Below, piece by piece: positions 34,389 to 42,501 of a stretch of 64,000 nt of DNA (positions within the stretch are counted from its first letter, which is position 1; each line of letters starts with the position of its first letter). The notes beneath the pieces were generated by a model. That model did no database searches, was not told the origin of the DNA, and worked only from the letters and a program-made list of their open reading frames with translations. Source of the stretch: Kribbella jejuensis (GTDB lineage Bacteria; Actinomycetota; Actinomycetes; Propionibacteriales; Kribbellaceae); contig NZ_VFMM01000003.1 of assembly GCF_006715085.1 (NCBI RefSeq), forward strand, positions 62,001 to 126,000, read 5' to 3'. The position numbers were made by a program, and so were the translations under genes.

Positions 34389-35180
34389 TCAGGAGGGTTT
34401 GTGGGCTTGGGTTGCGAAGTAGTGGGACATGTAGGCGGCGGATGCGTTGGATTGGTGGGGGGCTTCGGTGAAGGCGGTGATGACGAAGCCGGCGTCGAGT
34501 TGGCCTCCGATTTGGGCGGTCAGGGTGTGGCTGTATTCGAGTGGCGCGTCCGCGCCGAACTTCGCCGCGCGTTCCTCGGGGGAGTACTGGGTGACGTCGC
34601 TGTACGGGAGCTTGTGTACGACGATCAGCTCGCCGCGCTCGTCGAGGGCCTCGTGGTCGAACAGGTACGCATCCGGGTTGAGGAAGCCGGCTAGCAGCGT
34701 CCCGCCCGGGCGGAGGACGCGGAAGCATTCACGCCATACCGGTGCCAGGTCGGGTACGAACAGGTTCGAGACCGGATGGAACACGACGTCGAAGGTTGCG
34801 TCGCCGAAGGCGCTCAGGTCGCGCATGTCGCCGAGGACGGTGTGCAGCTCGAGTCCGTCGCGGGCCGCGACCAGCTCGTCCTGGCCGAGCTGGCCGGGCG
34901 AGTTGTCGAAGACGGTGACGCGCGCTCCCGCGGCGGCGAGGATCGGGCCCTGCTGGCCGCCGCCGGAGGCCAGGCACAACACGTCCTTGCCGGTCAGGTC
35001 GGCCGGCAGCCAGGAGCGGTCGAGTGGCTGACGCCCGATGAGAACGATCGACCAGTCACCCTTCCGGGCGCGTTCGACCTCCTCGCTGCTCACCGGCGTC
35101 GACCACTCGTTGCCCTCTTCAACAGACTTGTCCCACGCTGCGCGATTATGGGCAGCGGGGTCGACGACGTCGTCCTGCAC
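34389..35180 (-). CDS. Class I SAM-dependent methyltransferase
   Basis: 263 residues from GTG 35180 (MQDDVVDPAAHNRAAWDKSV), which has GGGAG six bases upstream; the longer open frame from 35240 adds a non-homologous hydrophobic leader. The Rossmann-type SAM site is visible: KDVLCLASGGGQQGPILAAAGARVTVFDNSPGQLGQDE (motif I and the ribose acidic residue), LGDMRDLSAFGDATFDVVFHPVSNLF (motifs II-III), and RVLRPGGTLLAGFLNP (post-II). It resembles small-molecule or ubiquinone-type methyltransferases with the N-terminal NRAAWD motif. The substrate is unknown. It stands alone on the minus strand beside repeat DNA. Confidence 0.9.
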   Translation of the reverse strand: MQDDVVDPAAHNRAAWDKSVEEGNEWSTPVSSEEVERARKGDWSIVLIGRQPLDRSWLPADLTGKDVLCLASGGGQQGPILAAAGARVTVFDNSPGQLGQDELVAARDGLELHTVLGDMRDLSAFGDATFDVVFHPVSNLFVPDLAPVWRECFRVLRPGGTLLAGFLNPDAYLFDHEALDERGELIVVHKLPYSDVTQYSPEERAAKFGADAPLEYSHTLTAQIGGQLDAGFVITAFTEAPHQSNASAAYMSHYFATQAHKPS

Positions 35181-35259
35181 GTTCAGCTCCCTACTCAAGC
35201 CACCAGCGGCACTGGCAGTGCTGCCAGCCAACACGATCACGGGTGCCGGCTCAACGAAA

Positions 35260-35784
35260 TTAGCTGGTGCGGGGGCGGAGCATGCGGCGAAGGCGGGCCA
35301 GGACCTGGTCGGTGAACAGGCCGGCCAGGCAGCCGGTCAGTACGAGTACGGCGACCGCCGCGCTGGACGTGGTCTCGTCTCCGATGCTCAACAACCCGGT
35401 GTTCACAGCGACGACTGACACCGAACCGAGGAGCGCCGACCACAGCGGCCGCATCACGTACCAGCTCAGCTGATGATCCGGAGCGCTGCTTCGCGCGAAC
35501 GCCATGCTCTGCTGGATGACGCTCCCGACCGTCCCGGCGGCCGCGCCGACGATCAGCAGGCTCATGTTCAGCGTGACGGCGATGCCGGCGACCGAGCTGC
35601 TCGCGACGCGGCCAGGCCCGGCGGCCTCCTGCGCCGCGACAAGTCGTTCGGCGAGTCCGTACGTCGCGATCAGGCAAGGCAAGGCCACCAGCGCCTCGAT
35701 GATGTTCACGCCGACGATCGCCCGCCGCGTGGACCGTCGTACGGCGGTCGTCCGGTGCCGCTGTGGTTCGACTCTGTTGCTCAT
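35260..35784 (-). CDS. Small membrane protein of unknown function
   Basis: 174 residues with three to four hydrophobic segments: VGVNIIEALVALPCLIATYG, VAGIAVTLNMSLLIVGAAAGTVGSVI, an amphipathic helix, and AVAVLVLTGCLAGLF. The run GSVIQQSMAFARSS, LSWYVMRPLWSALLGSV and GCLAGLFTDQVLARLRRM is reminiscent of uncharacterised bacterial membrane modules with a WYxLRP motif and a GLFS/T-x2-A/V end. I recall these from signalling or conflict-type loci, but could not verify the match. It lies 55 bp downstream of the larger membrane-protein gene on the same strand, so the two probably form an operon. Confidence 0.72.
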   Translation of the reverse strand: MSNRVEPQRHRTTAVRRSTRRAIVGVNIIEALVALPCLIATYGLAERLVAAQEAAGPGRVASSSVAGIAVTLNMSLLIVGAAAGTVGSVIQQSMAFARSSAPDHQLSWYVMRPLWSALLGSVSVVAVNTGLLSIGDETTSSAAVAVLVLTGCLAGLFTDQVLARLRRMLRPRTS

Positions 35785-35839
35785 GAGAACTCCTTCCCCC
35801 TACTAGCTCGGAGTCCACAGTGGGCGGCGCGATACATGT

Positions 35840-37012
35840 CTAGCTGGAGGAAGACCTGAGGCGGTCCAGGATGGTGGCTGCGAGCGAAGCGCGGCTGGTG
35901 TCGCCCTCCCACTTGCTGCGGACGTCGTCGGACTCCAGCGCCTGCTGTAGCTGGGCTTTGGCGTCGGCCGACAGTGACGCGGCCATCAGGTTCGCGACCG
36001 TGAGCGCGTGGTACTGCTCGAAGCCGGAGCGGGAGTTCTGGATCGCGTTCAGCACCGACGGGAAGTCGGCCAGGCGGGGGTCGGTCTCCATCAGTGCGAG
36101 CGCCACGATCCGGCTCCCGTGGGTGCCTTCGTTGAAGAGCTGGACGACGTCGAGCTGGTGGAAAGGCTGGCTGTCCGGGAGGCGCCGAGCCTGGCGGACG
36201 ATCTCGGACATCTGCGAGGTACGGCGGGTACTGGGCGGCGTGTCGCGGAGGCGGTTGTACTGGAGGATCAAGTCGGTCGTCCCAGTTGTGGGGGTCGCCA
36301 ACGAGTCGGTGGCCAGCGCCAGCTGGTTGTTCGCGCGTTCCCGGGCGGTCTGCGCGGTCTCGGTGTCGCCTGCGCGGTCTGCGCGGCGGGCCAGTTCGAG
36401 CAGAGCGTCGGTGTTGCTCATCAGCAGGCCGAGACGCAACCGCGCGTACAGCCAGCCGGTGAGAAAGCCGACGACGAAGAAGTAGATCACCACGCTGCCG
36501 GCGAAGGAAGCCCGTCCGCTGCCGTCCCCCAAGGCGGGGGCAAGCCCGTGAAACAGCTGCGACGCCTCACGTTTGATCGCGGTGAACTGGGTGAGGCCGA
36601 CGCCGACGAGGATCTTGGTCAGCCAGTCGGAGATCTGTTCGAGGTTCGTGTTGGCACCAACAGCACCGAGCGAGGCGGCCTGGGGGATGGCGCCACCAGC
36701 AGGTACGGCGGCATCCCCGCCGGCCTGACGGTCGATGCCGGGGGTGGTGCGCGGTACGCCGAAGAGAATCCCGACCAGGACTCCGCTACCCAACGCCGCG
36801 ACGGCGATCATCACCGACGCGGAAACGACCGACAAGCTCGCACTGGGCCCGGCCGCCGCGTACGCGATCGTCGCGACCAGCCCACCCGCGACGGCCGTGC
36901 TCTCGACGAAGTAGACGGCCGAGACCCTTGACCCCGGCGTCGTGTCACCAGCCGAACGGCCTTGCCAGAAGCGCCACCCGGACCGATGGCTCGTTTCCTG
37001 GTGCTCGGACAT
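35840..37012 (-). CDS. Membrane protein with NTNLEQISDWLTKI motif, unknown function
   Basis: 390 residues from ATG 37012 (MSEHQETSHRSGWRFWQG), after GGGGGTGG; a start at 37057 would add 15 residues with no support. Layout: soluble start, helices at about 47-65 and 72-98 (VLVGILFGVPRTTPG), a loop, NTNLEQISDWLTKILVGVGLTQF, and a third helix (AGSVVIYFFVVGFLTGWLYARL). A cytosolic tail of about 190 residues, all helical, includes LFNEGTHGSRIVALALMETDP and SRSGFEQYHALTVANLM. The GILFGVPR plus NTNLEQISDWLTKI signature recurs, to my recollection, in diverse uncharacterised bacterial membrane proteins. The tail looks like a HEAT-type or interaction domain. Function unknown. Confidence 0.75.
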   Translation of the reverse strand: MSEHQETSHRSGWRFWQGRSAGDTTPGSRVSAVYFVESTAVAGGLVATIAYAAAGPSASLSVVSASVMIAVAALGSGVLVGILFGVPRTTPGIDRQAGGDAAVPAGGAIPQAASLGAVGANTNLEQISDWLTKILVGVGLTQFTAIKREASQLFHGLAPALGDGSGRASFAGSVVIYFFVVGFLTGWLYARLRLGLLMSNTDALLELARRADRAGDTETAQTARERANNQLALATDSLATPTTGTTDLILQYNRLRDTPPSTRRTSQMSEIVRQARRLPDSQPFHQLDVVQLFNEGTHGSRIVALALMETDPRLADFPSVLNAIQNSRSGFEQYHALTVANLMAASLSADAKAQLQQALESDDVRSKWEGDTSRASLAATILDRLRSSSS

Positions 37013-37094
37013 GAGCCCACCCCCCGCCCCTGAGACCGAGAATGGCTGTCCGATCACGTGCTGTAAATAGTTCGAGCGGTCGTACAGTCGGAGT

Positions 37095-37553
37095 ATGGCT
37101 GTCGATGTGGTGACCGAGGTGGTGATCAGGCGGCCTGTCGACGTGGTGGCTGGGTATGCGGGGGATCCGGGGAATGCGCCGCAGTGGTATTCGAATATCG
37201 AGTCGGTGAACTGGCGGACGGAACCGCCCGTCCAGGTCGGGTCGCGGATGGAGTTCGTGGCGCATTTTCTAGGGCGGCGGCTGGCGTATACGTACGAGGT
37301 CGTCGAGCTCGTGCCCGGCCGACGGTTGGTGATGCGGACGGCGCAGGGGCCGTTTCCGATGGAGACGAGTTACGAGTGGGCGCCGGTGGGGGAGAGCCGT
37401 ACCCGGATGACGTTGCGGAACCGGGGTGAGCCGAGTGGGTTCGCCGGGGTGGCCGCGCCGCTGATGGCAGCGGCGATGCGGCGCGCCAACACCAAGGACC
37501 TGGCCAGGTTGAAGGACGTGCTGGAGCGGGTCAGCGGCGATACACCGCGCTGA
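37095..37553 (+). CDS. SRPBCC-family (START-like) protein
   Basis: 152 residues. It is a polyketide-cyclase/Bet-v1-like ligand-binding protein. The N-terminus reads VVTEVVIRRPVDVVAGYAGDPGNAPQWYSNIESVNWR. Then come the strands VGSRMEFVAHFLGRRLAYTYEVVELVPGRRLVMRTAQGPFPMETSYEW and the final long helix GVAAPLMAAAMRRANTKDLARLKDVLE. Such proteins bind hydrophobic small molecules. The last 23 bp overlap the convergent MarR gene. The upstream gene is divergent (82-bp gap). Confidence 0.9.
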   Translation: MAVDVVTEVVIRRPVDVVAGYAGDPGNAPQWYSNIESVNWRTEPPVQVGSRMEFVAHFLGRRLAYTYEVVELVPGRRLVMRTAQGPFPMETSYEWAPVGESRTRMTLRNRGEPSGFAGVAAPLMAAAMRRANTKDLARLKDVLERVSGDTPR

Positions 37554-38022
37554 GGTTGCCCTCGGGGTCGACGGACTCGAGGATCGCGCCGGCGATGCCG
37601 GCGAGCTGGGTGATCTGCTCCGGAGTCAGTACGTCGATGACGTGCCGGCGGACCGTTTCGACATGGCCGGGCGCGGTCGCCTTGATCTTCTTCCAGCCGG
37701 TCGCGGTGAGCCGCGCGTTGGTGGCGCGGGCGTCCTGCGGGCACGGGAACCGCTCGATCAGGCCGCGGTCCTCGAGTCGTTTCACGACATGTGACAGCCG
37801 TGGGAGGGTGGCGTTGGTGCGCTGCGCGAGCGCGGTCATCCGCAGCGTCCGCTTCGGCGCCTCGGACAACATCGCCATCACGTAGTACTCGAAGTGGGTC
37901 AGGTCGGCGTCCCGGCGCAGCTGCGAGTCGAGGACGCCGGGCAGCAGTTCCAGTACGGCGGCCAGCCGCACCCATGCGGTCATCTCGGCGTCGTCCAGCC
38001 ATCGTGTGGTCACGGACACCAT
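37531..38022 (-). CDS. MarR-family transcriptional regulator
   Basis: 163 residues. Winged-helix core at about 40-115: LTHFEYYVMAMLSEAPKRTLRMTALAQRTNATLPRLSHVVKRLEDRGLIERFPCPQDARATNARLTATGWKKI. Its D-x-R wing motif appears as DARATNARLT. It is divergent from the NAD(P)-binding protein gene, with two copies of a MarR-like inverted repeat in the 71-bp gap. It probably represses both and is released by an oxidant or phenolic ligand. The start could also be the internal GTG three codons later. Confidence 0.92.
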   Translation of the reverse strand: MVSVTTRWLDDAEMTAWVRLAAVLELLPGVLDSQLRRDADLTHFEYYVMAMLSEAPKRTLRMTALAQRTNATLPRLSHVVKRLEDRGLIERFPCPQDARATNARLTATGWKKIKATAPGHVETVRRHVIDVLTPEQITQLAGIAGAILESVDPEGNLSAVYRR

Positions 38023-38029
38023 CCTAATG

Positions 38030-38077
38030 GTTGTAGCTACAACTAAACTGCACTATCGTAATAGTTGAAGGTACAAC
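38030..38077. promoter_or_regulatory. Two MarR operators (GTTGTAGCTACAAC and variant)
   Basis: GTTGTAGCTACAAC (38030-38043) is a perfect 14-bp palindrome, and GTTGAAGGTACAAC (38064-38077) matches it at 12 of 14 positions. The centres are 34 bp apart. The sites flank the divergent promoters of the MarR gene (start 38022) and the NAD(P)-binding gene (start 38094). The right copy ends just before that gene's AAAAGGAG ribosome binding site. Confidence 0.75.
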
Positions 38078-38093
38078 CAAAAGGAGTGAGAGT

Positions 38094-38666
38094 ATGACGC
38101 ACGTCAGCATCATCGGCAGCGGCAACATGGGCCAGGCGATCTCCGCGATCGTCGCGAAGGGCGGCAACACCGTCGAGCTGTTCAACTCCACCGACAAGGA
38201 CAAGGCGGTCACCGGCGAGGTCGTGATCCTCGCGACGCCGTACCCGGCGTACGAGCAGGTGCTCGCGGATCGCGCCGACCAGCTGGCCGGCAAGGTCGTG
38301 GTCGACATCAGCAACCCGCTGAACTTCGAGACCTTCGACTCGCTCACCGTCCCGGCCGACGGTTCCGCAGCCGCCGAGCTGGCCGCGAAACTCCCGGATT
38401 CCAAGGTCGTCAAGGCGTTCAACACCAACTTCGCCGCAACCGTTGCCTCTGGCAATGTCGGCGAGCTGCCGACGACCGTACTGATCGCCGGCGACGACGC
38501 GGACGCCAAGGCGTTGCTGGCCGGGATCGTCTCCGCGGGCGGTCTGCGCGCGGTCGACGCCGGCTCCCTGAAGCGCGCCCGCGAGCTCGAGGCGGTCGGC
38601 TTCCTCCAGCTCACCCTCGCGGTCGGCGAGAAGACCCCGTGGACCGGCGGCTTCGGTCTGGCCTGA
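38094..38666 (+). CDS. NAD(P)-binding protein, F420-reductase-like
   Basis: 190 residues with a strong ribosome binding site (AAAAGGAG). Rossmann fold of the NADPH-dependent F420 reductase/6-phosphogluconate dehydrogenase-like family. It has THVSIIGSGNMGQAISAIVAKGG at residues 2-24 (GxGxxG), EVVILATPYPAYEQVL, KVVVDISNP and KVVKAFNTNFA. F420H2:NADP oxidoreductases share this layout, but many short members simply reduce other substrates. The MarR operators at its promoter suggest induction by a small molecule or redox stress. It is convergent with the LysE gene, 12 bp apart. Confidence 0.88.
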   Translation: MTHVSIIGSGNMGQAISAIVAKGGNTVELFNSTDKDKAVTGEVVILATPYPAYEQVLADRADQLAGKVVVDISNPLNFETFDSLTVPADGSAAAELAAKLPDSKVVKAFNTNFAATVASGNVGELPTTVLIAGDDADAKALLAGIVSAGGLRAVDAGSLKRARELEAVGFLQLTLAVGEKTPWTGGFGLA

Positions 38667-38678
38667 GCGCCTGACCGC

Positions 38679-39311
38679 CTAACGCAATAGTGCCAGGCGG
38701 ACGCCGAGCCCGATGAAGATCCCGCCCGTGGCCGTGTCGATCCGGCGGCGGGCGGTACGCCGGGTGCGCAGCCAGTTCCCGATCCGCCCGGACAACAGTC
38801 CGACCGTCCCGTCGACGAGGAACTCGAGCACGATCAGGATGGCGCCGAGCACCGCGAACTGCAGCCACACGTGACCCCGCGCCGGTGTCACGAACTGCGG
38901 CAGGAACGCGATAGTGAACGTCACCATCTTCGGGTTCAGCAGGTTCGTGGTGAGGCCAGTGAGGTACACCTTCCGTCCGGACATGGTGGCCTCGCCGGCG
39001 GGTGCGTCGTCGACCGGATCCTTCCGGTGCCGGATCAGCTGGACCCCGAGATAGATGAGGTACGCCGCACCGGCGATCCGGACCGCCGTGAAGGCGACCG
39101 GTACGGCCTCCAGCAGGGCGGCCAGCCCGGCCGCAGCCACCGCGACGTGCACCAGCTCACTCGTCGCCACCCCGGCGGTCGCGAGCAGGCCGGCGCGCGG
39201 CCCGTTCCGCATACCGCATCCGAGGATGAACAGCATGTCCGGCCCGGGCGTGATCATCGCGACCGTGGTCGTCAACAGGAACGCGAGCAGCAGGTGCGTG
39301 TCGACGGGCAT
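38679..39311 (-). CDS. LysE-family amino-acid exporter
   Basis: 210 residues with six membrane helices, the normal LysE/RhtB size. The family signature TTTVAMITPGPDMLFILGCGMRNGPRAGLLATAGVATSE is at about residues 14-52, with the conserved PGP. The second half includes GLTTNLLNPKMVTFTIAFLPQFV, the characteristic NPK. Such proteins export amino acids or their analogues; the specific substrate is unknown. The upstream gap contains a promoter shared with the divergent BNR-repeat gene. Confidence 0.93.
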   Translation of the reverse strand: MPVDTHLLLAFLLTTTVAMITPGPDMLFILGCGMRNGPRAGLLATAGVATSELVHVAVAAAGLAALLEAVPVAFTAVRIAGAAYLIYLGVQLIRHRKDPVDDAPAGEATMSGRKVYLTGLTTNLLNPKMVTFTIAFLPQFVTPARGHVWLQFAVLGAILIVLEFLVDGTVGLLSGRIGNWLRTRRTARRRIDTATGGIFIGLGVRLALLR

Positions 39312-39393
39312 GTTTTGATCTTCCCATCAGCCACCGACCAAATGGTGGCAAGCGCTTACCCATGGACAATGAAGTCTGCGAGCATGGCTGTCC

Positions 39394-40679
39394 ATGGCGC
39401 GAGTGATCAACGACAACGGTGCGTGGTGCTGGTTCCAGGACGAGCGCGCGCTGGTCGACCCGGTCAGCGGCGTGCTGGTCGTCGGATCGATCGCAGCGCC
39501 CGAGGGGGCGCGCGGAGACACGCGGCCGGCAACGTCGAGTTGACGGTTGTGGATCTGCACACGGGTACGGCGGACATCGTCGTACTGCATGAACAGTTCG
39601 AGGCCGACGATCACGACGTACCGGCGTTGTGGCGGCGTAGCGACGGCCGGTGGCCGGCGGTCTACACCAAGCACAAGACCGACGACCTGACCCGCTGGCG
39701 GGTGAGTGAGCCGGGCGATCCGCGAACGTGGGGTCCGGAGCGGACGTTCGACTGGAGCGAGTACACCGGCGGGCGCGGCGTCACGTACTCGAACCTGCAC
39801 GAGCTCGACGGTCGCCTGTACTGCTTCGCGCGGGCGGTGAACGACGATCCGTGCGCACTGGTGTCCGACGACGAAGGCGACACCTGGACGTACGCGGGCA
39901 AGCTCTTCACCCGCCCGAAGGTCGGCTACGTCAACGGCTACACGCGCTACACCTCCAGCCCCACACGCATGGACCTGATCACGACCGACCACCATCCGCG
40001 CGACTACAACAATTCGATCTATCACGGGTATCTCAAAGCCGGCGCGCTGCACCGCAGCGACGGCACGACCATCGACGAAAAGGCACTCGACGGCGACGCC
40101 CCGTCACAGGTCGAGCTGACCACGATCCTCCAAGCGGGCTCGGTCTGGCACGGCGAGCCGATGACGCACTGCTGGACCGTCGACATCCGCCGCGCCGGCG
40201 ACGACATCGCAGCGGTCATGCTCGCGCGCCACGACGTACCGGAGAACCCGGAGGACGCGTTCGCACGAGAGCATCCGGTGCCGGACCACCGCTTCTTCTA
40301 CGGCCGCCTGACGTCCGGGAACACCTGGCAGGTCAACCAGTTGGCGAAGGCGGGTCACGGTCTGCTCAAGCACGAGAACGACTACACCGGGCTGGTCGCG
40401 ATCGACCCTTACGACCTCGACTCGCTCTACGTCTCCACCTCGATCGACCCGCGCGACGGCAAGCCGCTGGATCACCACGAGATCTTCCATGCCCGTACGG
40501 CGGACCGTGGCGAAACGTGGACGTGGACGCCGATCACCGAGAACTCGCAACGCGACAACCTCCGCCCGATCGTCGCGCCGGGCGATCCGGCCCGGATTCC
40601 ACTGCTCTGGTTCCGCGGCGAGATGAGCGCGTCCCAGCACTACAACTGCGAGATCGTGCTGGACGACCAGCTCAGGTGA
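39394..40679 (+). pseudogene. BNR-repeat (BNR_4-like) protein gene with a frameshift
   Basis: From ATG 39394 the frame reads MARVINDNGAWCWFQDERALV and DPVSGVLVVGSIAAPEGARG, then hits a stop at 39541-39543. The -1 frame picks up exactly where homologues continue (AGNVELTVVDLHTGTADIVVL) and runs to 40679 with YCFARAVNDDPCALVSDDEGDTWTYAGKLF, GEPMTHCWTVDIRR and a C-terminal LLWFRGEMSASQHYNCEIV. This indicates loss of one base near 39521, in a C/G run. Repaired, the product is about 428 residues: a beta-propeller-like BNR_4 protein, probably carbohydrate-active (relatives act on or bind polysaccharides). There is no signal peptide. It may be a true pseudogene or a sequencing error. The 3' end overlaps the convergent regulator by 8 bp. 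Confidence 0.78.
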
Positions 40680-42354
40680 CGATCGCGTAGTCGCGAATCT
40701 TCCGGTAGATCGTCGCGCGCGACATCCCGAGCGCCAGCGCGGCCGCCGCCTTGTCGCCCTTGTGGGCAGCCAGCGCGTCGACGATCGCGTCCCGTTCCAA
40801 CGCCTCCAGCCGGGTCAGATGCCGCCGCGTCGTCGCCCGGCACTCCGCGGGCAGCCCATCGAGGTCGACCACTCCCGACCGGCGCCGCCGGGCGATCTCA
40901 CCGAGCACGGTCCGCAGATGCGTCACGTTCCCGGGCCACGGCAGCCGCATCAGCTGGCTGATCGCCGCCTGCGACAACGTCACCCCGGTGACGCCGGTCC
41001 GGGCGAGCAGATGCGGTACGAGCGCCGGTACGTCGTCCAGGTGATGCCGCAACGGCGGTACGGCGACTGTGCGCGGGAAGAATCGCAGTAGCTGCGTATC
41101 GAGCTCGTCCTGCGCGTCGGACTGGCCTCTGATCACGGTCAACGCGATCCACGGCTCGTCGGACAGGCTGTCGCGGACGGTCTGCAGTACGTCGACCAGC
41201 GCGTGGATGTTCTCGGTGGACAGCAGGTGCGCGTGCCGCAGTACCAGGTCCGACCCTGATTCGAGCTCGGCGGTCGCGGCGTTGACGAGCTCGGGGTCGT
41301 CCGCGTCGAGGATCACCAGGCGGATGCCCGGCCGCGAGTAGTTGTGGACGGCCCGCAACAACGTCAGCTTTCCGGTGCCGGCCTCACCTTCGGCCACGAT
41401 CCACTCGGCACGGCCGGCGGATTCGAGCACCTCCTGCGTGGTGTGCCGCCACAGTGCGCTGGTGCCGATCACACCGGGCAAGGTCGGCACGCGCGTCGCC
41501 GAGCTGCGGAGCAGCCCCGAGCGGTGTTCGCGTACCTGGACGATGCCGCCCGCGAGCCGGTTGCCGAGGAACGTCGGCTGGTACGCGAGCCGCGCGGTGA
41601 ACCCGCTGGGCAGGTCGGCGATGAAGGTGGCCGGGCGGACGCCGCCGCGGGCATCCCTGGTCCGGTCGATCAGCGCGGCCTGGTCCGCGGCGTCGAAGTG
41701 GGCCTGGGCGTGCGCGTTGATCATGAACACCTCCTCGCCGAGCGCGATCACCGAGCCGCCGGTGTGCCGGCAGGCCGCGTAGTAGTCGCTCAGCAGCGCC
41801 TGGTCGAGCGCGTTCGCCTCCTCGACGATCCGCTCCTGGATCCGCCGGGCGGCCAGCTTCGCGAACGACAGCAGGACGGCGTTCGAGTTCCGCGCCTGGG
41901 TGGTGATGTCCAGGACGCCGAGCTGACCGCCGGTGACCGGATGCGTGATCGGTGCGCCGGCGCAGGCGAATCCGCGCAGTACACCGGTGTAGTGCTCAGG
42001 TCCGTGCACCAGGATCGGGCCGCCGACCTCGAGCGCCGTACCGATGCCGTTCGTGCCGACCTGGGCTTCGGAGTAGGTGAAACCGGGGGACAGGTCGACC
42101 GCGTCCAGGCGGCGGATCAGCGCCGGGTCGCCGCCGCGGCGGTCCAGGACGACACCCTTCGCGTCGGTCAGGATGATGCAGACCGGCTCGTTGGTGAGCT
42201 CCGAGGCCAGTGCGTCGATCACCGGACGGGCCGCGCGGGTGAGCGTGGTGTCGACATCGAGAGCGGAGATGTACGCCGGTGACGGCTGGTCGACGTCCAC
42301 CAGCGACGCCTCCGACCGCTGCCAGGACAGCAGGATCGACTCGCGAAGCGTCAT
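40672..42354 (-). CDS. mimR: GAF/AAA/Fis regulator of the propane-type monooxygenase cluster
   Basis: 560 residues from ATG 42354 (ribosome binding site GGAGG). Domains: GAF sensor about 60-200 (EAQVGTNGIGTALEVGGPILVHGPEHY), a PAS-like middle, an AAA-type ATPase (Walker A EGEAGTGKLTLL near 325), and a C-terminal Fis HTH (AAAALALGMSRATIYRKIRDY). It is homologous to MimR/AcoR-type activators. The sigma-54 contact motif GAFTGA is absent, as expected in Actinobacteria, which lack sigma-54. It lies divergent to the monooxygenase genes across a 147-bp gap with a short palindrome at 42427-42439. It most likely activates that operon in response to the substrate. Confidence 0.9.
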   Translation of the reverse strand: MTLRESILLSWQRSEASLVDVDQPSPAYISALDVDTTLTRAARPVIDALASELTNEPVCIILTDAKGVVLDRRGGDPALIRRLDAVDLSPGFTYSEAQVGTNGIGTALEVGGPILVHGPEHYTGVLRGFACAGAPITHPVTGGQLGVLDITTQARNSNAVLLSFAKLAARRIQERIVEEANALDQALLSDYYAACRHTGGSVIALGEEVFMINAHAQAHFDAADQAALIDRTRDARGGVRPATFIADLPSGFTARLAYQPTFLGNRLAGGIVQVREHRSGLLRSSATRVPTLPGVIGTSALWRHTTQEVLESAGRAEWIVAEGEAGTGKLTLLRAVHNYSRPGIRLVILDADDPELVNAATAELESGSDLVLRHAHLLSTENIHALVDVLQTVRDSLSDEPWIALTVIRGQSDAQDELDTQLLRFFPRTVAVPPLRHHLDDVPALVPHLLARTGVTGVTLSQAAISQLMRLPWPGNVTHLRTVLGEIARRRRSGVVDLDGLPAECRATTRRHLTRLEALERDAIVDALAAHKGDKAAAALALGMSRATIYRKIRDYAIVT

Positions 42355-42426
42355 CGGCACCTCCTCGATCGACGGATCACCCCAGCGAACACCGCCCAAG
42401 GTAGTTCGGCAACGGTGTGACCGGTA

Positions 42427-42439
42427 TCTCACATTGAGA
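42427..42439. promoter_or_regulatory. Short palindrome in the monooxygenase promoter, candidate regulator site
   Basis: TCTCA-CAT-TGAGA, perfect 5-bp arms around a 3-bp spacer, 63 bp upstream of the prmA start and 73 bp from the regulator start. It is the only clear symmetric element in the 147-bp gap and is suitably placed for an upstream activator. Confidence 0.4.
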
Positions 42440-42501
42440 CAGCAGCGCCCGGGCCGGACGGCTTTCATCACTGCCATCAGCCCGACCCTGGAGGCAGGCA
42501 C

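Noticed and set aside
35181..35240. N-terminal extension of the methyltransferase starting at 35240
   Set aside because: The GTG at 35180 has a proper ribosome binding site and gives the family N-terminus.
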